Positions 1 through 5,274 of a stretch of 9,865 bases of DNA are shown here, one piece after another. The stretch spans positions 1 to 9,865 of the forward strand of contig JALWUZ010000789.1 of the NCBI GenBank assembly GCA_027079895.1. The letters are read 5' to 3'. Numbering within the stretch: the stretch's first letter is position 1; each line of letters opens with the position of its first letter. The DNA comes from Anaerolineae bacterium (GTDB lineage: Bacteria > Chloroflexota > Anaerolineae > B4-G1). The notes under the pieces were generated by a model. The model saw only the letters and a list, made by a program, of their open reading frames with translations. It did no database searches and was not told where the DNA came from. A program made the translations under genes and the position numbers.

Positions 1-22
1 ACACTCTGTGACGATCAGTCAT
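1..22 (-). CDS. 5' end of an unidentified gene cut by the window edge
   Basis: An ATG at 22-20 opens a reading frame that runs off the left edge. Only seven codons are visible (M T D R H R V), too few to assign a function. The start is supported by a strong Shine-Dalgarno sequence, AGGAGGG, four bases upstream, and by a well-spaced promoter at 65-93. This gene therefore probably has its own transcript rather than depending on the membrane-protein gene that ends 77 bases upstream. Confidence 0.6.
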
Positions 23-26
23 CTCG

Positions 27-33
27 CCCTCCT
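27..33 (-). promoter_or_regulatory. Strong Shine-Dalgarno for the left-edge gene
   Basis: Read on the minus strand the sequence is AGGAGGG, then CGAG, then ATG. This near-perfect complement to the 16S rRNA tail fixes the start codon at 22. Confidence 0.65.
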
Positions 34-64
34 ATCGCCTGTTGGTCAAAGTCGGATTGGAGAA

Positions 65-93
65 AGTATATCTCAACACCCTCATTTTGTCAC
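65..93 (-). promoter_or_regulatory. Sigma-70-type promoter for the left-edge gene
   Basis: On the minus strand a GTGACA -35 box (88-93, five of six consensus bases) is followed by exactly 17 bases and a TATACT -10 box (65-70, five of six). Transcription would start near position 58, giving a leader of roughly 36 bases that contains the strong ribosome binding site. The call rests on box match and spacing only. Confidence 0.55.
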
Positions 94-98
94 GACCG

Positions 99-1079
99 CT
101 ACTGACTCATTTTTGTACGGTAGAAAAACTCCATATAAGAAGTCCGAGCCATGAAAGTGATCATAACAATGTTAGCCAGCCACGCAAGAAGTAGAGGATG
201 CCTTTTTCCCCTCCATAACTCTATGCATGCCAATGCCCACGCCCCTACCGTGGGAATAAACATTAGAATGACAAGTAGCCAGAACATCCTAGGTTTCCGA
301 AAATGAAACAAAATGCCATAGAATGGGAAACGCTCAAACGGTGGAGTGAAAGTGATGCCTGTTTCTCCAAAAATAATCCTCAAGGCGACAAGCCAGCCAA
401 TCAAAGGCACAACGCCCACACTCGTGAATTTCACGGCATTCTTCCATTCTTTCTGCACAAGGAAGTATACAACATATCCAAGGGGGAACAATACCGCTGT
501 CTCTCTTGACACAGATGCCACGCCTAATAGCAAGGCAGCCCAGTTGAGATGTCTCTTGTCCCACAGCCATATACCTAGGATAACCAGCATATAGGTAAAT
601 GGCTCAGTTGTATCAAAAGTCAAAGCCGTTGCTTGACCAAAGTATAGACCGTACCCCAAGCTGAACCACGGATTCAGTCGGCGAGAGTGCAAGAAGTCAG
701 ACAACAGCCCGACACTTATCACAATCGAAAGCCAGTTCAAGAGCAACAATGCATATGGGACGAACTCAGATCGCCCTAGAGATAGTAGACGGGCAGTCAA
801 TGGATAGACAATCCGCTGGTAGCGAAAAGGGGCATTGTCCATGAACTCAGCAGCACCAAAGGGATTGACGGCAATCTGATAATAGAACTGACCATCGTAT
901 CCCCACGTTCCACTAGGATCATGCTCTCCCCACACAGTCCCCAAATGCACGAAGCTCATCGCTTGGTAATCATACAGTATCCCAAAAAGGGCCAAGAGCG
1001 CAAAATAGACAGAGCCAACAACTACGACAGGAGACAACACTCTCTTGTCAGCATAATTCCAAATAGTGAACCCACCCAC
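99..1079 (-). CDS. Multi-pass membrane protein, probable GT-C-type glycosyltransferase / cell-surface glycopolymer protein
   Basis: The protein is about 326 aa with an estimated eight or more hydrophobic segments spread along its length. The loop after the first membrane helix carries YDGQFYYQIA (from residue 61) and DNAPFRYQRIVYP (from residue 81). A later SRETA motif lies near residue 191. This arrangement resembles the AZOBR_p60025-like cell-surface glycopolymer proteins and other lipid-linked-sugar-dependent GT-C membrane glycosyltransferases; the acceptor cannot be predicted. I chose a GTG start at 1079 because AGGAAGGG lies five bases upstream. The frame stays open to a TTG at 1118, which has no ribosome binding site and would add 13 residues. 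The gene is clearly AT-richer than everything to its right (a sampled 60 bases is about 42% G+C) and begins just after the displaced galU end. It was probably acquired separately. Confidence 0.7.
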   Translation of the reverse strand: MGGFTIWNYADKRVLSPVVVVGSVYFALLALFGILYDYQAMSFVHLGTVWGEHDPSGTWGYDGQFYYQIAVNPFGAAEFMDNAPFRYQRIVYPLTARLLSLGRSEFVPYALLLLNWLSIVISVGLLSDFLHSRRLNPWFSLGYGLYFGQATALTFDTTEPFTYMLVILGIWLWDKRHLNWAALLLGVASVSRETAVLFPLGYVVYFLVQKEWKNAVKFTSVGVVPLIGWLVALRIIFGETGITFTPPFERFPFYGILFHFRKPRMFWLLVILMFIPTVGAWALACIELWRGKRHPLLLAWLANIVMITFMARTSYMEFFYRTKMSQ

Positions 1080-1084
1080 AGGGA

Positions 1085-1092
1085 CCCTTCCT
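1085..1092 (-). promoter_or_regulatory. Ribosome binding site that decides the GTG start
   Basis: AGGAAGGG on the minus strand lies five bases before the GTG at 1079. The longer alternative TTG start at 1118 has no comparable site, so the shorter protein is preferred. Confidence 0.5.
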
Positions 1093-1153
1093 ACTCCCGA
1101 TCTAGCATCGCTCAACAAAAAGTGTTAGCGGCAGTAGCGGCGAACACGAGCAT

Positions 1154-1540
1154 TGCCTTGCCGACGTTCGACGCCGAGCAAACTAACCTGAGCCACCCAC
1201 CGCTGCCCGCATGTAAGCGAGGAGGTCGTCCCGCATGTCGTCGCGCCGCAGGGCCATCTGGATGTTGGCCTTGAGATGCCGCAACGGGTCCCCGGCGGCC
1301 ATCCACAGCCCCTCGATAGGCTGCACGATGACGGTGGAGCGGCCCGCCAGCCGGTCAATCGCATCGGCGAGCCACAGTTCGCCGCCCTTGCCCACCTCGG
1401 AACCGGTCAACACGGTGAACAGTTCCGGCGTGAAGATGAAGTGCCCGATTTGCACCCAGTTGGAGGGGGCGGTGCCCGGCGCGGGCTTCTCGACGATGCG
1501 AGATAACTGATTCGTCGTGCCGGGCTTGAGTTCCACGCAG
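1154..1540 (-). repeat. Direct repeat copy 1 (displaced galU 3' end plus tail)
   Basis: This 387-base stretch matches 3287-3672 in the same orientation, with 11 substitutions and one single-base indel by eye, about 97% identity. It covers the last 118 galU codons, the stop codon and 28-29 bases beyond it. The match begins at TGCCTTGCC and ends at CACGCAG (plus-strand reading). Outside these points the sequences are unrelated. Six of the 11 substitutions and the indel fall in the first 65 bases. Confidence 0.93.
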
Positions 1541-1584
1541 TCAGGGGGTCGGATTCCATTTAGCCCGCCCTCGGTTGTGTTCAC
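1183..1584 (-). pseudogene. galU C-terminal fragment, left by insertion upstream
   Basis: Codons 16-133 of this 133-codon frame encode the same 118 residues as the C-terminus of the intact galU (from C172), with two replacements (A/V and S/L), both within the last seven residues. The first 15 codons (1540-1584) are unrelated sequence. The fragment lacks the nucleotide-binding N-terminus, the GDD metal site and the VEKP-preceding half of the fold, so it cannot be an active nucleotidyltransferase. It is not a decayed sequence, however: the frame is open, and a GTG start overlaps the stop of the TOPRIM gene as GTGA, so translational coupling could produce a GalU-tail peptide. The simplest reading is a remnant of the original gene end, displaced when the ATPase/TOPRIM module entered. 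Confidence 0.85.
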
Positions 1585-2195
1585 AGGGAGCGTATGAACT
1601 CTTTCAGTCGGTCATACGCAGGACTGGAGAAATTCAGGTATCCGGCCCGCGCCGCGTAGCCCGTGAGCGGCTTGATGTTCGGTCGGGAGGCCAAGAAGGT
1701 CAGGAAGCGGGCCTTGTCTCGCGGCCGGGGCTCGACGCCGGTCGCCTGGACGACGCACTCCAGGTACTCATCCACACACTCGAACGCCGGGTCATCGCTC
1801 ACGGCCCGCAAGAGCAGTGTCTCGATCATCCCCTGGCTTTCTTCATCCGGCAAGATGTAAACGCAGGTCTGAGGCAGCCCGGCGGCGAGCGCCAACGGCT
1901 TGGATGGGACCGGTAATCCGGCCCCCCGTAACGCGCTACAGACGCTTCGGAAGGCATCCTGCGGGTTGCGCTCCGCGTCACGGATAATTCCAATCGAAAC
2001 GACGGGCAGATGTCTGTACTGCGGGCTGAGGACGAACTGTTTCAAGAACGGCGCTAGTTCGTCTATCCCTCCGTAGTTCTGAATCTGCACGCCGGACACA
2101 CCCATGCTTTCGAGGAAAGGGTGAAAGAACGCCTCGGCATCTCGGCCTTCCACGAGTAGTTGCTTGGGGGATTGGATGACTCTAGGCTTGGGCAT
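1581..2195 (-). CDS. TOPRIM-like DUF3226 protein, partner of the ATPase
   Basis: This 204-aa soluble protein begins MPKPRV at 2195; the frame is open further upstream, but that part only shadows the ATPase gene. It follows the DUF3226 pattern of TOPRIM-like proteins. LLVEGRDAEAFF (residues 13-24) holds the conserved glutamate E16. SIGIIRDAERN (67-77) supplies the acidic D-x-D position, here D73-A-E75. YILPDEESQGMIETLLL (113-129) matches the proline-acidic and GMLE-like block near the middle of the family. TOPRIM folds coordinate magnesium in nucleases, primases and topoisomerases, and ATPase-linked versions (OLD, PARIS AriB) act as nuclease effectors in anti-phage defence. Nuclease activity here is inferred, not shown. 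Its ATG shares one base with the ATPase stop (TGATG), with GAGG about ten bases upstream, indicating translational coupling and probably a complex. Confidence 0.82.
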   Translation of the reverse strand: MPKPRVIQSPKQLLVEGRDAEAFFHPFLESMGVSGVQIQNYGGIDELAPFLKQFVLSPQYRHLPVVSIGIIRDAERNPQDAFRSVCSALRGAGLPVPSKPLALAAGLPQTCVYILPDEESQGMIETLLLRAVSDDPAFECVDEYLECVVQATGVEPRPRDKARFLTFLASRPNIKPLTGYAARAGYLNFSSPAYDRLKEFIRSL

Positions 2196-3277
2196 CACCG
2201 AACCTCGAACTCGGCTTTGAGGGCCGCTCCCAGAGCCTCCTGGTCGTAAGTGACCGTCTCGACCTGGTCGCCGACGCGGTCCAGCCGGTGGAGCAGGAAA
2301 TCGTAGTCGCCGTTCTGACTGAACGCCTGGTGGGCCTCTCTGATGCACTCGTAACTGTGGGTCGTCGCAATCACCTGGGTGTTGAAGGTTTGAGCGGCTC
2401 TGTCTATGACTTGCCAGAAGTCGGAGAGGATGGAGTGGTGGAGCCCGTTCTCGACTTCATCAATGAGGACGATCCCCCCCGGTGCGTTGGCGATTCTGAG
2501 CACGACCCCGATGACCCGCTCTATCCCATCCCCCAGCAGGGAGAGAGGCAGCATCTGTTTCAGTCCGATGTCGCCATAGACCATTGACGCCCCCCCGCTG
2601 GGGATGACGTCCAGTTGGGTCAGCCGGGGCTCCACGATATTGAGAATTTTGACCAAGTCGAGGTCTCGGACCCGTTTCGACCTGACCAACTGACCGAACA
2701 GGGCGGCGAGTTCCTCCGGCGAGGGAGGGCGGCGGGCGGAGATGAAATGTCCGGGGAACGGTTGGGTGGAGGGCACCGGTTGGATATGTAACTCGCCGCC
2801 GATGAGCCGCACTTCGAAGGTGCTCTCATCGTGGTTCGAATCGGTGAACCGCTGTCTCAGAACCTGGCCCGCAGTCGCCCCCGGCTTCAGTAACTCACCG
2901 TCACTGCCGACGGCCAGAGGTCGAGAAGGGGCGGTGGCCACGGTCAACTCCACCTTGCGCTCTCCGCCCGTGCTCAGGTCAGCGGCGACTTCGATTCGGC
3001 CGGCAGTCCGCAGTTGATAGAAAAGCGGCGACCAGAGTAGGTCCAGGACATCCCCGACCGGGCCATTCCGGCCTCCGAGCCCGCGAAAACGGCCGATCTT
3101 GGCGACCCGGCCGATGTTCTCCGCGCCGAGCAGCAGGAAGATGGCCTCCAAAACCGCCGTCTTGCCGACACTGTTCCGGCCGGCGATGAGGTTGATCCGG
3201 GCCAGTCGGTTGATGTCGAGATGCTCAAAACATCTGAAGTTCTGGATGTGTATGGATTCGAGCACTGGCTTGTCCAT
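2195..3277 (-). CDS. AAA/ABC-type ATPase of the OLD-like (AAA_15/AAA_21) family
   Basis: This 360-aa protein starts with the typical LESIHIQNFRCFEHL strand and has a complete nucleotide-binding apparatus. The Walker A motif is GRNSVGKT (33-40). A signature-like LSLLGDGIERV lies at 245-255. Walker B is IVLIDEVENGLHHS (269-282) with D273 and catalytic E274, and the switch histidine is in TTHS (305-308). Residues of about 50-240 are the variable insert between the two halves of the ATPase. OLD proteins carry a TOPRIM domain fused after the ATPase; here TOPRIM is the separate next gene, as in PARIS. The protein probably senses a trigger and controls the partner through ATP-dependent dimerisation (inference). 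The ATG at 3277 has a modest AGGG upstream. The gene lies 37 bases after galU with no clear promoter, so read-through from the polysaccharide operon is likely. Confidence 0.88.
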   Translation of the reverse strand: MDKPVLESIHIQNFRCFEHLDINRLARINLIAGRNSVGKTAVLEAIFLLLGAENIGRVAKIGRFRGLGGRNGPVGDVLDLLWSPLFYQLRTAGRIEVAADLSTGGERKVELTVATAPSRPLAVGSDGELLKPGATAGQVLRQRFTDSNHDESTFEVRLIGGELHIQPVPSTQPFPGHFISARRPPSPEELAALFGQLVRSKRVRDLDLVKILNIVEPRLTQLDVIPSGGASMVYGDIGLKQMLPLSLLGDGIERVIGVVLRIANAPGGIVLIDEVENGLHHSILSDFWQVIDRAAQTFNTQVIATTHSYECIREAHQAFSQNGDYDFLLHRLDRVGDQVETVTYDQEALGAALKAEFEVR

Positions 3278-3286
3278 ATCGCACCC

Positions 3287-3672
3287 TGCCTTGCCGACGT
3301 TCGACGCCGGGCAACTAACCTAAGCCGCCCACCACCGCCCGCATGTAGGCGAGGAGGTCGTCCCGCATGTCGTCGCGCCGCAGGGCCATTTGGATGTTGG
3401 CCTTGAGATGCCGCAACGGGTCTCCGGCGGCCATCCACAGCCCCTCGATAGGCTGCACGATGACGGTGGAGCGGCCCGCCAGCCGGTCAATCGCGTCGGC
3501 GAGCCACAGTTCGCCGCCCTTGCCCACCTCGGAACCGGTCAACACGGTGAACAGTTCCGGCGTGAAGATGAAATGCCCGATTTGCACCCAGTTGGAGGGG
3601 GCGGTGCCCGGCGCGGGCTTCTCGACGATGCGGGATAACTGATTCGTCGTGCCGGGCTTGAGTTCCACGCAG
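3287..3672 (-). repeat. Direct repeat copy 2 (3' end of intact galU plus tail)
   Basis: This partner of 1154-1540 is 386 bases long, one base shorter because of a deletion in the tail (GCAACT against GCAAACT, plus strand). To its left lies the ATPase start codon ten bases away; to its right galU continues intact. The ATPase leader, including part of its ribosome binding site, is therefore made of repeat sequence. Confidence 0.93.
3291..3314 (-). other. Imperfect hairpin just after the galU stop
   Basis: TTGCC (3291-3295) and GGCAA (3310-3314) are inverted repeats. Inside them, GCGU and ACGU could pair around a CGA loop in the minus-strand RNA. The same structure exists in repeat copy 1 (1158-1181), where a C-G pair becomes U-G. 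No U-tract follows, so it is not a standard intrinsic terminator. It may be a weak 3'-end structure or a chance pairing. Confidence 0.25.
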
Positions 3673-4184
3673 CCGTAGAGGTGGGTCTCCTCCTCCGGCA
3701 CGCTCTGGATGGCGACCATCGCCGCCGGGTGGAGTCGCTCGAAGGCGTCCACCATCTGGCGCGGCACCGGCGTATCGGCGATGATGATGTCGTCGCCGAA
3801 CATGTAGTAAAACGGCTCGCCGGGGGAGAGCCAGGGGCGAGCCGCGAGGGCCGGGGAGCCGTTGCCGTAGGGCAAGGTCTCCGACTGGCGCACCAGGACG
3901 ATGTCGGCCATGCGGGAGATGCGGCGCATATCCGCCAGCAGTTCCCGCTTGCCGGTGCGCTCCAGGTGACGCTCCAGGTCGGGCAGCGGGGCGAAGTGCC
4001 GTTGCACCGTCTCGCCGCCGTTGCGCACGACAACGATGATCTCGGTGATGCCGGCGGCCACCAGTCCCTCCACGTGGTGTTGGATTAGGGGGATGCCGGC
4101 GATGGGGAACATCTCCTTTGGGATGGCCCTGGAAGCCGGCAGGAAGCGGGTGCCGTAGCCGGCGATGGTGATGACGCCTTTCAT
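3315..4184 (-). CDS. galU: GalU-like UTP--glucose-1-phosphate uridylyltransferase / sugar-phosphate nucleotidyltransferase
   Basis: The 289-aa length is near the usual 290-300 for GalU. It would join a sugar 1-phosphate to a nucleotide, giving UDP-glucose or a related donor for the surface glycan made by this locus. Visible motifs are AGYGTRFLPASRAIPKEMFP (8-27, nucleotide-binding loop and lysine), FGDDI (129-133, metal-binding aspartates), VEKP (187-190), GKGGELWLADAI (221-232) and AAGDPLRHLKANIQMAL (252-268). The usual GLGHAV substrate loop is replaced by LPYGNGSPALAA (104-115), so the sugar could differ from glucose. Its ATG overlaps the stop of the phosphosugar transferase gene as ATGA, with AAGGAG upstream, so the two are co-translated. 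The last 118 codons are duplicated at 1183-1540. The intact gene may be a hybrid whose 3' end came with the inserted cassette. Confidence 0.85.
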   Translation of the reverse strand: MKGVITIAGYGTRFLPASRAIPKEMFPIAGIPLIQHHVEGLVAAGITEIIVVVRNGGETVQRHFAPLPDLERHLERTGKRELLADMRRISRMADIVLVRQSETLPYGNGSPALAARPWLSPGEPFYYMFGDDIIIADTPVPRQMVDAFERLHPAAMVAIQSVPEEETHLYGCVELKPGTTNQLSRIVEKPAPGTAPSNWVQIGHFIFTPELFTVLTGSEVGKGGELWLADAIDRLAGRSTVIVQPIEGLWMAAGDPLRHLKANIQMALRRDDMRDDLLAYMRAVVGGLG

Positions 4185-5209
4185 TTGTTACTCGCTCCTT
4201 GTGCGCGATGGTCGAAGAACGGGGGGCGTTCCAGACGCCACAGTCCGTAGAGCCCGGCCAGGAGGACCAGCCCGCCGACGGTGTACCCTTCCGGGACGGA
4301 GGCGCGGGTGACGAAAGTCGCCACCAGCCCGATGAGGAAGGCGACGACGTAGAGGGTCAACACCGCTTCCCGCTTGGTCATCCCCGCCGCCACCAGCCGG
4401 TGGGAGGTGTGGTCTTTGCCCGGTGTGGTGGCCGGGTTCAGTCCGCGGCGCAGCCGGGAGATGATGACGAGGGTAGTGTCGAAAATCGGCACTCCCAGCA
4501 CCAGCACCGGCACCATCCAGGTGACGAATTGGACGTTATCGGGGAAGCGGAGTTTGATGCCGATGGCGGCCAGGGTGAAGCCGAGGAACAGGGAGCCGGA
4601 GTCCCCCATGAAGATGCTGGCCGGGTTGAGGTTGTAGAACAGGAAGCCGATGCAGGCTCCCAAGACGGCGACGGCGAGGGCCCCGACCAGGTACTGCCCG
4701 CTGAAGGAGCACATCAGCGCGAAGTAGATGGCGGCGATACCGGCGATGCCTCCGGCCAGGCCGTCCATGTTGTCGAGGAAGTTGACGGCGTTGGTGATGT
4801 ACCCCACCCAGAAGACAGTGACCACCAGGTTGAGCCACTCGCTGTCGAACAGGCCGATGCGGATGCCGCTGACGTAGAGGAGCAGCCCGGCCAACGCCTG
4901 CCCGATCAGTTTGACCAGCGGACGCAGCCCCCAGCGGTCGTCAATTAGTCCCATGAACGAGACCCCCGTCGCGCCGACGAGGATACTGCCGAACTGAGCG
5001 AAGTTGTACCGTTCGCCCAGGACGATGGCGGCGATGAGGACGGTCAGGTAGATCGCCACGCCGCCCATCCGGGGCACGGGGTGATGGTGGATTTTCCGCG
5101 CCGAAGGAGCGTCCATCACCCCGACGCGCGGAGCCAGCCAGCGGGCCAACGGGGTCGCGCCGAAGGCCAACACCAACGCCCCGGCGAAGACGAGGATGTA
5201 AACGGTCAT
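4181..5209 (-). CDS. WecA/TagO-type undecaprenyl-phosphate sugar-1-phosphate transferase (MraY/GT4-like family)
   Basis: This 342-aa integral membrane enzyme has roughly ten helices. It transfers a HexNAc-1-phosphate (probably GlcNAc-1-P) from its UDP donor to undecaprenyl phosphate, the first membrane step of O-antigen, teichoic acid or similar glycan assembly. Family signatures are all present. They are DAPSARKIHHHPVPRMGG (33-50), the magnesium-binding LIDDRWGLRP (88-97, D90/D91), NFLDNMDGLAGG (143-154), NPASIFMGDSGSLFLGF (195-211, D203), and the cytoplasmic GKDHTSHRLVAAG (264-276) with the histidine motif that recognises the UDP-sugar. The HTSHR form and lack of MraY-specific MurNAc-pentapeptide features favour WecA/TagO over MraY. 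The start at 5209 has CAGGTGA upstream. The gene precedes galU with a four-base overlap and follows the ligase after 65 bases. Confidence 0.9.
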   Translation of the reverse strand: MTVYILVFAGALVLAFGATPLARWLAPRVGVMDAPSARKIHHHPVPRMGGVAIYLTVLIAAIVLGERYNFAQFGSILVGATGVSFMGLIDDRWGLRPLVKLIGQALAGLLLYVSGIRIGLFDSEWLNLVVTVFWVGYITNAVNFLDNMDGLAGGIAGIAAIYFALMCSFSGQYLVGALAVAVLGACIGFLFYNLNPASIFMGDSGSLFLGFTLAAIGIKLRFPDNVQFVTWMVPVLVLGVPIFDTTLVIISRLRRGLNPATTPGKDHTSHRLVAAGMTKREAVLTLYVVAFLIGLVATFVTRASVPEGYTVGGLVLLAGLYGLWRLERPPFFDHRAQGASNK

Positions 5210-5243
5210 TCGTCACCTGCTGTGGATTCGTGAACTGCTCGTG

Positions 5244-5274
5244 GGCGGCCACCGCTGCCCGTTTGCCGGCCGCC
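5244..5274 (-). other. GC-rich inverted repeat after the ligase stop codon
   Basis: GGCGGCC (5244-5250) and GGCCGCC (5268-5274) form a perfect 7-bp stem with a 17-base loop, directly abutting the ligase TAA inside the 65-base gap before the phosphosugar transferase gene. There is no U-tract, so full termination is unlikely. It could protect or process the mRNA, or slightly reduce downstream expression. Confidence 0.4.

Larger units (their letters stand above)
1541..3672 (-). mobile_element. Putative ATPase/TOPRIM cassette carrying its own galU 3' end
   Basis: One repeat period of 2132 bases contains 1746 bases of cargo (TOPRIM and ATPase genes) plus one copy of the galU 3' end. Flanking direct repeats of about 387 bases are what a single crossover between a circular or linear donor carrying galU sequence and the resident galU would leave. 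They are also what an element that replaces its target gene's 3' end would leave. No integrase, transposase, terminal inverted repeat or short target-site duplication is visible. It may therefore depend on host homologous recombination, and it could be lost by recombination between the repeats, leaving an intact galU. The exact ends within the homology cannot be fixed. Confidence 0.5.

Noticed and set aside
2196..2348. Upstream extension of the TOPRIM protein by 51 residues
   Set aside because: The extension is only the out-of-frame shadow of the ATPase gene; the ATG at 2195 with TGATG coupling and a GAGG site is the better start.
1541..3286. Classical insertion sequence or site-specific integron-type element
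   Set aside because: There is no transposase, integrase, terminal inverted repeats or short target-site duplication; the flanks are long gene-derived homology instead.
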